Assembly: GCF_006738645.1 (NCBI RefSeq)
Contig: NZ_AP019700.1
Location: 1,376,001-1,440,000, forward strand
Origin: Stella humosa
GTDB lineage: Bacteria; Pseudomonadota; Alphaproteobacteria; ATCC43930; Allostellaceae
Direction of reading: 5' to 3'
DNA: 64,000 nt
Below the pieces are notes generated by a model. It did not search any database. It was not told where the DNA came from and worked only from the letters and a program-made list of their open reading frames with translations. Below are positions 16,707-24,777 of this stretch, piece after piece. A program made the translations under genes and the position numbers. Positions within the stretch are counted from its first letter, which is position 1, and each line of letters begins with the position of its first letter.

Positions 16707-16725
16707 CGGACGCCGGCCGCTCGCT

Positions 16726-17334
16726 TTACTTCTTGGCGGGCGGGGCGGTGGCGACGAAGGACGGGCGGGCCAGCATGGCCGCGTGCCAGCGCGCCAACGC
16801 CGGCCGGCCGTCGCGCCAGTCCGACCCGGTGTCGAGCCGGTCGAGATAGGCGATGGCGCAGGCGAGCGTCACCGGGCCGAAGGTGGCGCTGGTGGCAATC
16901 GTGTCGGCCGTCGTCTCCAGATGGTCGAGGCAACGCTTGGCGCGCGCGACCTCGCCGTCGAAGATCGCGGCCGAGCGCTTGTCGACCGGGCGGCCCAGCT
17001 CGCGGCCATAGGCGATGGCGCCGTCGAGGATGCCCATGGCCAGCGCCTCGAAGGCGCGCTCGTGCCACAGGTTGGTCCCGCCATTGGGCAGGAAGCGCGG
17101 GCCGACATGCAGCCGGTCCAGATATTCCGCGATCGCCTTGGTGTCGCTGATGGCGATGCCGTCGTCGGTCACCAGCACCGGCACGCGGCCGAGCGGCGAC
17201 ACCGCCAGCACGACGCTGTTGGGATCGCGCAGCGTCGCCGGCACTTCTTCGATCCGGTCGGTCAGGCCCAGCTCGTGGGCCTGCACGCGCACGATGCGGG
17301 CATAGGGCGAGCCCGCCGTCATGTAGAGGCGCAT
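16726..17334 (-). CDS. Glutathione S-transferase family protein
   Basis: A 202-residue protein with an N-terminal thioredoxin-like GST domain: RLYMTAGSPYARIVRVQAHELGL, with Ser in the catalytic position, and SPLGRVPVLVTDDGIAISDTKAIAEYLD, with the cis-Pro and the glutathione-gamma-glutamyl-binding S/D pair. A helical C-terminal domain follows. It resembles bacterial beta/theta-type GSTs. The ATG overlaps the purB stop as TGATG on the minus strand, so it is translationally coupled to purB. Confidence 0.88.
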   Translation of the reverse strand: MRLYMTAGSPYARIVRVQAHELGLTDRIEEVPATLRDPNSVVLAVSPLGRVPVLVTDDGIAISDTKAIAEYLDRLHVGPRFLPNGGTNLWHERAFEALAMGILDGAIAYGRELGRPVDKRSAAIFDGEVARAKRCLDHLETTADTIATSATFGPVTLACAIAYLDRLDTGSDWRDGRPALARWHAAMLARPSFVATAPPAKK

Positions 17335-18647
17335 CAAGTCACTCTCCCCTCATTCGCGCCGAAGACGCGGGCGAAAATCGTATCGACGTTGCGGGTGTGG
17401 TAGCCGAGGTCGAACTGCGCGGCGATCTCTTCCGGCGACAGGTAGCGGCCGACCTCGGCATCGGCCTTCAGCAGGTCCAGGAACTGGCCGCGGCCATGCC
17501 ACGCCTCCATCGCGTTGCGCTGCACCAGGCGATAGGAATCCTCGCGGCTGGCCCCCTTCTGGGTCAGCGCCAGCAATACGCGCTGGGAATGGACGATGCC
17601 GCCGCCCGTCTCCAGGTTGGCCCGCATGCGCTCGGGATAGACCACGAGCTGGTCCACCACCCGCGCGGTGCGCGCCAACGCGAAGTCGAGCGCGATGGTG
17701 GCGTCCGGCCCGAACACCCGCTCGACGGCGGAGTGGGAGATGTCCCGCTCGTGCCACAGGGCCACGTTCTCGTGCGCCGGTATGACCGCCGCGCGGATGA
17801 TCCGGGCAAGGCCGGTCAGGTTCTCGGTCAGGACCGGGTTGCGCTTGTGCGGCATCGCCGACGAGCCCTTCTGGCCCGGCGCGAAATACTCCTCCGCCTC
17901 GCGCACCTCGGTGCGCTGCAGGTGGCGGATCTCGATCGCCAGTCGCTCGATGCCGCTGGCGACCACGCCCATGACCGAGAAGAACATGGCATGGCGGTCG
18001 CGCGGGATGACCTGGGTCGAGACCGGCTCGATCTCCAGCCCCAGCTTGGCCGCCACATGCGCTTCGACGCGGGGGTCGATGTTGGCAAACGTGCCGACCG
18101 CGCCCGAGATGGCGCAGGTCGCGATCTCCCGGCGGGCCGCCACCATGCGCTCGCGGTTGCGCTGGAACTCGGCATAGTGGCCGGCCAGCTTCAGCCCGAA
18201 GGTGGTGGGCTCGGCATGGATGGCGTGGCTGCGGCCGATGCAGACGGTGTGCTTGTGCTCGATCGCGCGTCGGCGCAGTGCCGCCAGGACTTCGTCGATG
18301 TCCTCGATCAGGATGTCGCAGGCCTGGGTCAGTTGGACGGCCAGGCAGGTGTCGAGCACGTCGGACGAGGTCATGCCCTGGTGGACGAAGCGCGCCTCCG
18401 GCCCGACATGCTCGGCCAGGTTGGTCAGGAAGGCGATGACGTCGTGGCGGGTCTCGCGCTCGATCTCGTCGATGCGATCGACCTCGAAGCGGCCGCGCTC
18501 CCAGACCGCGCGCGCGGCCTCGGCCGGGATCACGCCCAGTTCGGCCTGCGCGTCGCAGGCATGGGCCTCGATCTCGAACCAGATGCGGAACCGGTTCTCC
18601 GGCTCCCAGATGGCGGCCATGCGCGGCCGGCTATAGCGGGGGATCAT
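17334..18647 (-). CDS. purB: Adenylosuccinate lyase
   Basis: Purine biosynthesis enzyme cleaving SAICAR and adenylosuccinate. It has 437 residues, within the usual range. Motifs are FVHQGMTSSDVLDT (substrate-binding TSSD), IGRSHAIHAEPTTFG (catalytic His) and the superfamily signature GSSAMPHKRNP, with the catalytic Ser loop. GST, GntR and pncA genes follow closely on the same strand, while sugE lies about 90 bases upstream. Confidence 0.97.
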   Translation of the reverse strand: MIPRYSRPRMAAIWEPENRFRIWFEIEAHACDAQAELGVIPAEAARAVWERGRFEVDRIDEIERETRHDVIAFLTNLAEHVGPEARFVHQGMTSSDVLDTCLAVQLTQACDILIEDIDEVLAALRRRAIEHKHTVCIGRSHAIHAEPTTFGLKLAGHYAEFQRNRERMVAARREIATCAISGAVGTFANIDPRVEAHVAAKLGLEIEPVSTQVIPRDRHAMFFSVMGVVASGIERLAIEIRHLQRTEVREAEEYFAPGQKGSSAMPHKRNPVLTENLTGLARIIRAAVIPAHENVALWHERDISHSAVERVFGPDATIALDFALARTARVVDQLVVYPERMRANLETGGGIVHSQRVLLALTQKGASREDSYRLVQRNAMEAWHGRGQFLDLLKADAEVGRYLSPEEIAAQFDLGYHTRNVDTIFARVFGANEGRVT

Positions 18648-18699
18648 CTTCGTTTTCCGTAACGCGCGGGGGGCCGCACTCTACGCGGAAGGGGCCGGA

Positions 18700-18741
18700 T
18701 TGGGAAAGCGCCGCGCTTAATTGGGAAAGCGCTGCGCTTAA
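18700..18741. repeat. Tandem 21-bp repeat between purB and sugE
   Basis: Two adjacent copies of TTGGGAAAGCGCCGCGCTTAA (18700-18720 and 18721-18741) differ at one base. The second copy contains the sugE stop codon. Each copy read on the minus strand has an AAGCG / CGCTT short stem followed by TTT, so the duplication may act as a weak double terminator after sugE. Confidence 0.8.
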
Positions 18742-19058
18742 TGCGGCGTCACCACCTTCAGCCCCACGATACCCGCCACGATCAGCGCGATGCAGGCCAG
18801 GCGCGCGGCGTCGGCCTGCTCCTGGAACAGCCACATGCCGAGGATGGCGGTGCCGACCGTGCCGACGCCGGTCCAGATCGCATAGGCGGTGCCGAGCGGC
18901 AGCGATTTCAGCGCCAGGCCCAGGAGGCCCAGGCTGATCACCATGGAGCCCGCGGTCAGCAGGGTGGGCAGGGGCCGCGTGAAGCCCTCGGTGTATTTGA
19001 GGCCGACGGCCCAGCCGATCTCGAACAGGCCGGCGGCCAGAAGGATGATCCATGCCAT
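18738..19058 (-). CDS. sugE: SMR-family guanidinium exporter (SugE/Gdx)
   Basis: Four-helix inner-membrane exporter of 106 residues, working as a dual-topology dimer. Gdx-type residues are present: helix 1 [25 protein letters not shown] with the proton/substrate Glu, and [23 protein letters not shown] in helix 3. These distinguish SugE/Gdx from the multidrug EmrE/Qac group. The leader contains a guanidine-II riboswitch-like element, which strongly supports guanidinium as the substrate. The start at 19058 was chosen because homology begins there and GGTGGAG lies 9 bases upstream. Confidence 0.93.
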   Translation of the reverse strand: MAWIILLAAGLFEIGWAVGLKYTEGFTRPLPTLLTAGSMVISLGLLGLALKSLPLGTAYAIWTGVGTVGTAILGMWLFQEQADAARLACIALIVAGIVGLKVVTPH

Positions 19059-19080
19059 GGGAACGAACTCCACCCGCAAG

Positions 19081-19141
19081 GCGGGGTCGTCCCCGTCCAT
19101 GGCTCTTCCCCTCGGGCGGGTGTCGCGGGGTCGTCCCCGCC
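19081..19141 (-). promoter_or_regulatory. Guanidine-II (mini-ykkC) riboswitch upstream of sugE
   Basis: On the minus strand the sugE leader has two small hairpins with identical ACGA tetraloops. P1 is GCGGGG-ACGA-CCCCGC (19125-19140) and P2 is CGGGG-ACGA-CCCCG (19082-19095), joined by 29 bases. The ribosome site GGTGGAG (19068-19074) begins seven bases after P2 and the ATG is at 19058. Two GC stems with ACGR loops right before a ribosome site are the defining pattern of mini-ykkC. Guanidine pairing the loops would free the ribosome site and switch translation on. Confidence 0.88.
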
Positions 19142-19291
19142 GAGCCTTCGGCTTCCAGATAGGATGGGCGGGCCGCCCGATCAATCCCGGCCCTTCACTC
19201 CATGGACAGGGGCGGCCCGGGGTGGCTACGGTACCGCTCACACAAGATTCCCGGCGCCCGTCATTGGTGAGGGCGCCTGTCGGAGGATGCG

Positions 19292-20632
19292 ATGGAACCC
19301 ACCCGTGGATTGAACGCCGATCTCGATTCGGCCCTGGCGGATGCGCGCGCCGAATATGCCGCGCGCAACCCCAAGAGCGCTGCCCGCCAGGTCGAGGCCG
19401 CCAAGGTGATGCCGGGCGGCAATACCCGCACCGTCATCCATTTTCCGCCCTTCCCGCTGACGATCGCCAAGGGCGAGGGCGCGCGGGTGTGGGATGCGGA
19501 CGGGCATGAGTATCGCGACTTCCTGGGCGAGTTCACGGCCGGGCTCTAGGGCCATTCGCACCCGGCGGTGATGAAGGCGATCCGTGGCGCGCTCGAAGGC
19601 GGCATCGCGCTGGGCGGCCCCAACCTGGTGGAGGCCGAGCTGGCCCGCTTGGTCTGCGGGCGCTTTCCGTCGGTCGACCAGGTGCGCTTCACCAACTCCG
19701 GCACCGAGGGCAACCTGCTGGCCGTCTCGGCCGCGCGTGCCTACACCAAGCGCTCCAAGGTGCTGGTGATGGAGGGCGGCTATCACGGCGGCGTCTTCTA
19801 CTTCTCGGGCCCGACGCCGCTCAACGTGCCGTTCCCCTTCGTGTTCGGCCGCTACAACGACATCGACTACACGCGTGCCGCCATCCGCGAGCATGCGGCC
19901 GACCTGGCGGTCGTGATCGTCGAGCCGATGATGGGCGGCGGCGGCTGCATCGCGGCCGACGACAGCTTCCTTGCCATGCTGCGCGAAGAGGCGACGAAGG
20001 CGGGTGCGGTCCTGATCTTCGACGAGGTGATGACCTCGCGCCTGTCGCCGGGCGGCATCCAGCAGCTCTCGGGCGTCACCCCGGACATGACGACGTTCGG
20101 CAAGTATATCGGCGGCGGGCTGACCTTCGGCGGCTTCGGCGGCCGGGCCGACATCATGGCCAATTTCGACCCCTCGCGGGCCGATTCCTGGCCCCATGCC
20201 GGGACCTTCAACAACAACATCCTGACCATGTCGGCCGGCGTCGCCGGCCTGACCGAGGTCTACCCGCCCGAGGTCGCGACCAGCTTCAATGCCAAGGGCG
20301 ACCAGCTCCGCGGCCGCCTGAACGCGGTCGCCCGCGAGAAGGGCCTGCCGGCGCAGTTCACCGGCCGCGGCTCGATGATGAGCGTGCATTTCGGCTGGAA
20401 GCCGGTGCGCGGGCCCGAGGACACCAAGCAGACGCCGCAGGCCCTGCGCGACCTCTTCCACATGGATCTGCTGGCCCGCGGCATCTATCTCGCGCGGCGC
20501 GGCATGATCAACCTGTCGGTGCCGATGACCGACGGCGACTTCGACGCGCTCGTGGCGGCGGTGGACGAGGTGTTGACGGTGCGCTCGGCGGTGATCGCAT
20601 CCACCTTCGGCCCGGCGAAGGCAGCGGCCTGA
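19292..20632 (+). pseudogene. Class III aminotransferase (glutamate-1-semialdehyde aminomutase-like) with in-frame amber stop
   Basis: PLP-dependent aminotransferase fold in one continuous frame of 447 codons, interrupted by TAG at 19547-19549 (codon 86). On either side the family sequence runs on unbroken: DFLGEFTAGL, stop, GHSHPAVMKAI. Relatives carry an aromatic residue there (typically GLYGHSHP), so a TAT/TAC to TAG change explains it. PLP features remain: NSGTEGNLLAVSAAR, VEPMMGGGG, IFDEVMTSR and FGKYIGGGLTFGG with the lysine. The start ATG has GGAGG upstream. It is divergent from sugE. Either a recent nonsense mutation or a sequencing error; without suppression the product is an 85-residue stub. 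Confidence 0.85.
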
Positions 20633-20640
20633 ACGGGGGA

Positions 20641-20662
20641 GGGGGCGGCTCCGGCCGCCCCC
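20641..20662. terminator. Hairpin between convergent genes
   Basis: GGGGGCGGC, loop TCCG, GCCGCCCCC: a perfect 9-bp stem located between the stop of the aminotransferase (20632) and the stop of the convergent gene (20669). No T-run is present, so it may serve both directions weakly. Confidence 0.5.
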
Positions 20663-20668
20663 CGCCTA

Positions 20669-21841
20669 TCAGCGATTGGTCCCGAGGTAGGCGAAGTCGA
20701 TCACCCGGGCGCTGTCGCGCCGGCTGCCGGGGCCGCGGACCTGTTCCCACGCCAGTTCGTGGAAATAGAACTTGGTCGTGTTCACCGTCACCTGCAGCAG
20801 CACCAGCATGCCGGCGGCCCAGGGCTGGCCGATCCAGAAATAGTCGATCCAGATGTTGGCGAACGACACCATCGGCCGGTAGGCCAGCGTCTTGTAGAGG
20901 GCAACGGTCGCGGGGTCGGCCACCTGCGAGCCGGGGTCGAGACCGCGCTCCACCAGCAGGGCGATCTGCCGCTGGTGCATCTCGCCGTCGATCGCACCGG
21001 ATTTCAGCAGATCGTCGATCGCCGCCCGCCGCTGCTCCAGCACCCCGCGGTGATCGGCCACGGCGTTCGGCATCGCGATCTGCGCGGTGGGGTCGAGCCG
21101 GTTCTTGATGCCGGCCTCGACGAGGCCACTGAAGCCCACGGCCCATTCCGTCAGCGAGCGGGCAACGCCCAGGCGCACGGGGTCGCCTTCGAGCTGTTTG
21201 GGCGCCCACGGGCTGGCGGCCCAGCGCCCCGCATGGTCGGGCAGCGACCACAGTGCCGGCGTGAAATGAAACCGGGCGTCGACGACATCGCTGCGGTTGG
21301 CGACGCGGAAGCCGACGGTCAGCCATTCGGGCGGCGCGCGCAGGCCGCGCTCGGCGATGAAGGCCGCGGCCGACCGGGCCGTCGCGGTGCCGTTGCGGTT
21401 CGCGGTGGTGTGGGTCAGGAAGAAGCAGGAGCCGTCCCACCCCGCCTTGTAGCGGATGGTTGCGATCGGCAGGTCGGTGCGCTCGCAGTCCGCGGCGATG
21501 CCCCAGCCGTCCATCACCGGCAGCGCGTTGGCGTGGATTTCGACCTTGGCCGTGATCCGGTCGCCGTCGACCTGGAGCAGGATCGCGCTGTGGATCGCGC
21601 CGTAGGCACCGACCTGCTGACCGCCGGCATAGGGGGCCAGCGCGTGCGCCGCCACGACCCAGCGGCCGGCCGGCAGCGGCACCTGCTTTCCAGCGATTTG
21701 CCAATGGCCCTCGATCTCGGCCCCGACCAGCGGAGCGGGGTCGGCGGCTCGCGCGGCTGCCGGCGCCAGGAGGGTGGCCGCCAGGAGAGCGATCGCCGGA
21801 AGAATTGCGAAGCAGAGGCGCATGCGCAGGCTATCGACCAT
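20669..21841 (-). CDS. Exported two-domain protein with DUF2061-like C-terminal segment (paralogue A)
   Basis: A 390-residue protein of unknown function. A signal peptide (about residues 1-32, ending AARA) leads into a domain seen also in its upstream neighbour: KQVPLPAGRWVV, a DGWG element, two conserved Cys (119 and 139) and YKAGWDGSC. A mostly helical middle follows. The final part has a hydrophobic pair resembling DUF2061 membrane proteins: YKTLAYRPMVSFANIWIDYF, then TVNTTKFYFHELAWEQV. The protein ends RVIDFAYLGTNR. The start is 3 bases after the stop of paralogue B, so the two are coupled. The family is not recognised; the DUF2061 resemblance is by eye. Confidence 0.7.
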   Translation of the reverse strand: MVDSLRMRLCFAILPAIALLAATLLAPAAARAADPAPLVGAEIEGHWQIAGKQVPLPAGRWVVAAHALAPYAGGQQVGAYGAIHSAILLQVDGDRITAKVEIHANALPVMDGWGIAADCERTDLPIATIRYKAGWDGSCFFLTHTTANRNGTATARSAAAFIAERGLRAPPEWLTVGFRVANRSDVVDARFHFTPALWSLPDHAGRWAASPWAPKQLEGDPVRLGVARSLTEWAVGFSGLVEAGIKNRLDPTAQIAMPNAVADHRGVLEQRRAAIDDLLKSGAIDGEMHQRQIALLVERGLDPGSQVADPATVALYKTLAYRPMVSFANIWIDYFWIGQPWAAGMLVLLQVTVNTTKFYFHELAWEQVRGPGSRRDSARVIDFAYLGTNR

Positions 21842-21844
21842 CGC

Positions 21845-22957
21845 TCACTCCATCGCCCCGATATAGGCAAAGTCTATGATGCGGTTGGCATCCCGGGTCG
21901 ACTGGCGCGCGAAGTGATCCTCCCAGTAATTGTCGTTCAGGACGAAGATCACCGAATGGATCGCCACGATCGAGGCCGTGATGTAGGTCGACAGCGGGTT
22001 GCTGAGCGTGACGATGAAGGCCAGCGCATAGTCCACCGTCGACCCGAAGACGCGGAAGGAGATGTTCTTCTGCATCGCCAGCGGCAGCCCGCCCGGATTC
22101 TCGATCACGGCCGGGATCTCGACCAGCGCCCGCCGCTGCTGGAGGACATATTCGGTGGCCGTCAGGGCGCCCGCCGCATACAGCCGGTCGAGCGCCAGCA
22201 GTTTGCCGTCGACCTGCGGCGTCTCGCTGCGGAAATGCGCCTGCATCGGCATCGGCGCCGATTCGCCCTGCAACTGGTTGCGGATCCCGCGCTCGATCCG
22301 GCCGTCGAACCCCATCGCCCAGATGGTCAGGGCTTCGGCCGCGTGCAGCTTGCGCGGGTCGCCGCGCACCGCGTCGGCGTCCCAGGTCCCGGCGATGGCG
22401 CCGCCGGCCAGAAGGGCCGGGTCGAAATGGTAGCGGACGTCGACCAGGTCCTGCCGGTCGCTCATCCGGAAGCCAGCCGTCAGCCAGGTGTCCGGCAGCA
22501 CCGCACCCGCCTCCGCCTGCATCGCCCGCCAGGCCGGCGGCCCCTCGGCCCCACCCGACGCGGTCGCCCGCACGAACAGGCAGGACAGGTCCCAGCCGCT
22601 GCGGTAGCGGGTGACCAGGATGAACTGGCTGCCGCGCTCGCAGCTTCGCGTCCGGCCCCAGCCGTCGTTGACGGGGACGGCGTTGGCGTTGATCTCGACG
22701 ACCGCCACGATGCGGTCGCCCGACCGCCGCGTCAGCACGAGGTTCTCGATCGTGCCGAAGGCACCGATCTCCGGCATGTCGAGCGGCTGCACCCCGATGC
22801 CCGTCACGGTCCATTCGCCGGCCGGCAGCGGGATCTGCTTCTGGCCCACCGTCACCTGATCGCTGACGCGCGCGCCGACCGTCACCTTGCCGATGGCGGG
22901 GGCGATGCTCAGCGTTGCCAGCACCAGTGCGGTCACCGCCCAGGCCATGGGGTGCAT
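21845..22957 (-). CDS. Exported two-domain protein with DUF2061-like C-terminal segment (paralogue B)
   Basis: A 370-residue paralogue of the downstream gene. It has a signal peptide (about 1-23), then KQIPLPAGEWTV, DGWGRTRSCE (Cys106) and YRSGWDLSC (Cys126). The C-terminal hydrophobic region (about 297-345) reads like DUF2061: KNISFRVFGSTVDYALAFIV followed by HSVIFVLNDNYWEDH. It ends IIDFAYIGAME. GGAGGA lies before the ATG at 22957; longer upstream frames are unconvincing. It is divergent from the PstS-like gene, with 140 bases between the starts. A soluble domain outside the membrane anchored by a two-helix hairpin is inferred. Confidence 0.7.
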   Translation of the reverse strand: MHPMAWAVTALVLATLSIAPAIGKVTVGARVSDQVTVGQKQIPLPAGEWTVTGIGVQPLDMPEIGAFGTIENLVLTRRSGDRIVAVVEINANAVPVNDGWGRTRSCERGSQFILVTRYRSGWDLSCLFVRATASGGAEGPPAWRAMQAEAGAVLPDTWLTAGFRMSDRQDLVDVRYHFDPALLAGGAIAGTWDADAVRGDPRKLHAAEALTIWAMGFDGRIERGIRNQLQGESAPMPMQAHFRSETPQVDGKLLALDRLYAAGALTATEYVLQQRRALVEIPAVIENPGGLPLAMQKNISFRVFGSTVDYALAFIVTLSNPLSTYITASIVAIHSVIFVLNDNYWEDHFARQSTRDANRIIDFAYIGAME

Positions 22958-23097
22958 CACGAGCGCTCCTCCGTCAGACGTCAGGGAGACCTTCTCTATG
23001 TCCCGACGATAGGCTAGCCTGGGACGCGAGCCACAAAGAAGAAAATTCTCGCACGAGGCGGAGAGGCAGGGCCGCGAGGTCCACGGGAGGGGTGCTG

Positions 23098-24093
23098 ATG
23101 GTCGTCGACGCCACGCGATGGGGTTGCGCCGTTCGACGTGCGGGTTTGGCTGCGTCCGTCCTGCTCGGATTCCTGGTGGCGGCCCACCCCGCCCCGGCCG
23201 ATGCCGAGGCCGCCGCCCGTTTCCTCGACCCGTCGCTGGCCTGGCTGGCCCCGGCGCTGCCCGAGTCGTGGCGGCTTGCCGCAGCGGACGCGGTCCCGCC
23301 CGTCCTCTGCGCTGGCCGAGGGCCGCTCTCCGGCTGGCTGGCGCTGGCCCCCGTACCGCCACCTGAATTCGCCGGCTGCGCCCGGTTGCGGCCGATGCGC
23401 CAGGCGACCCTGGCGGTGGGGCGGCAGGCCGGCGTCGTCGTCACCGGCCGCGGCACGCCGGAACTGCGCCTCGATTCCGCCCGGCTGCACCAGGCGCTCG
23501 AGGGCGGTGCGGAGGGCGGCCCGCGCAGTTGGCGCGACATCGACAGCCGACTGCCCGATACCCCGATCGCCGTCCTGCTGCCGGATGCCGGCAGCCCGCT
23601 CTGGCGCCTGCTGTCCGCCACCGTCCTCCAGGCGGGATGCCTGAGCCAGCCGGCAATCCGGCGGATCTTCGATGCGGGCGAGCGCCGGGCGCGCTGCGAG
23701 GCGGTGCGGACCGATGGCGCCGTGGACCGCCGGCAGGACGGCACCGATGTTACCGGCTGGCTGGCGGCGCGCGGCGCGGGCGCCGTGGCGGTCGTCACCT
23801 TCGCGGAGTTCCTGGCGCTGGGCGACGGCGTGGTCCCGGTCGCCTTGGGCGACGTGCTGCCGACCGCGGCCGCCATCACCGCCGACCGGTACCCCATGAG
23901 CCGCACCATCCACCTCTCGGTGGGCCTCCCCAATCCGGCCGGTGTGGCCATGCTGCGGCAATTCCTGCGGCTCGCCGGAGAGGAGACGATCGGTCCGGCG
24001 GGTTCCCTGGCCGCGCTTGGCATCGTGCCGTTGTCCGCTCCCGCGCGGGTCGAACTGCGGCAAACCCTGCTGTCCCTGGGAGGCGCTTTATGA
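23098..24093 (+). CDS. PstS-like periplasmic binding-protein-fold protein
   Basis: A 331-residue exported protein with a signal sequence around residues 14-36 (ending HPAPADAEA). The second half resembles PstS phosphate-binding-type proteins: TDVTGWLAARGAGAVAVVTFAEFLALGD, then YPMSRTIHLSVGLPN, in the place of the family's YPLTR/SR-PLY motif, then a final helix pair. The ligand-binding SGSG-type loop is not evident, so it may not bind phosphate. GGGAGGGG precedes the ATG. Its stop overlaps the next start (ATGA). No phosphate-transporter permease genes are nearby. Confidence 0.6.
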   Translation: MVVDATRWGCAVRRAGLAASVLLGFLVAAHPAPADAEAAARFLDPSLAWLAPALPESWRLAAADAVPPVLCAGRGPLSGWLALAPVPPPEFAGCARLRPMRQATLAVGRQAGVVVTGRGTPELRLDSARLHQALEGGAEGGPRSWRDIDSRLPDTPIAVLLPDAGSPLWRLLSATVLQAGCLSQPAIRRIFDAGERRARCEAVRTDGAVDRRQDGTDVTGWLAARGAGAVAVVTFAEFLALGDGVVPVALGDVLPTAAAITADRYPMSRTIHLSVGLPNPAGVAMLRQFLRLAGEETIGPAGSLAALGIVPLSAPARVELRQTLLSLGGAL

Positions 24094-24764
24094 CGACGGA
24101 TCGGGTCGCCGGCACGGGCGCGCGGCAGTTCTGCCTGCGGCTCGGCCTCCTGGTGGCGGTAGCCGTGGCACCGGCGCTGCCGGTTGCGGCCCAGGGAAGC
24201 GAGGGCGTGCCTCCGCCCGCCGCCACGGCCGACGAGGGCGTCATCGCCGGCTCGTGGCGTGCGCTGGGCGAAGGCTGGTCCGGCCTGAAGGATGGGGCAG
24301 CAGCCGTCTGGGATACGGCGGCTTCCGCCTTTCTGCCGGCGCTGCCCGGCGAGTACCTGCCGGAGCGACAGCCCGAGCAGACCAAGGCATTCCTCACCCT
24401 GATGGACCTGGCCGGCTACCGCCTGGCGAAGATCGAGACGGGCGGGATGGTCCTGTCGCGTGTCCGCTACGAGTTCGTCCAGGAGCGGCGGCTGACGCCG
24501 GAGGATGCCGAGCGCGTGCGCCGCGCGATCGCCCGCCATGAGGCCGAGCAGAGCGGGCTGGCGGCGTCGTACCACCGCTGGGTCGTCCGCTCCCTGCTCG
24601 ATGCGGCCCTGTCGGCGGATTTCAGGGTGGCCGACGTGCGCGTGAAGATGCGCCCCTTCCCGTCGCTCGACTTCCGCACGGTCGCGGTCGACCGCCCGCT
24701 CGATGACACCGAGCGCCGCCTGGTCCAGGAATTGAGGCCTGCCGCCGGCGGCAGGCCCCGCTGA
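24090..24764 (+). CDS. Exported protein of unknown function, coupled to the PstS-like gene
   Basis: A 224-residue protein with a signal peptide (about residues 12-35, ending PVAAQG). A polar region contains LKDGAAAVWDTAASAFLPALPGEY. An alpha/beta-looking part follows (TKAFLTLMDLAGYRLAKIETG and RLTPEDAERVRRAIARHEAEQSG). I recognise no family. The ATG overlaps the stop of the PstS-like gene by 3 bases, suggesting a functional pair exported together. A palindrome lies in its last codons. Confidence 0.65.
   Translation: MTTDRVAGTGARQFCLRLGLLVAVAVAPALPVAAQGSEGVPPPAATADEGVIAGSWRALGEGWSGLKDGAAAVWDTAASAFLPALPGEYLPERQPEQTKAFLTLMDLAGYRLAKIETGGMVLSRVRYEFVQERRLTPEDAERVRRAIARHEAEQSGLAASYHRWVVRSLLDAALSADFRVADVRVKMRPFPSLDFRTVAVDRPLDDTERRLVQELRPAAGGRPR
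24736..24757. terminator. Palindrome at the junction of convergent genes
   Basis: GGCCTGCCGCC followed directly by GGCGGCAGGCC is a perfect 22-base palindrome. It lies inside the last codons of the upstream gene (stop 24764) and 20 bases from the stop of the convergent cytochrome gene (24778). It could form a hairpin on either transcript. No T-run. Confidence 0.4.
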
Positions 24765-24777
24765 AGGCGGCCGCGGT

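Noticed and set aside
19547-19549. Programmed readthrough or an amber-encoded unusual amino acid in the aminotransferase
   Set aside because: Relatives have an ordinary aromatic residue there, no structured element follows the stop, and nothing in the window suggests pyrrolysine machinery. A mutation or read error is simpler.
20759-23017. A 752-codon plus-strand frame opposite the DUF2061-fusion genes
   Set aside because: No signal peptide or motif, typical antisense composition, and both minus-strand genes have good starts, signal peptides and paralogy.
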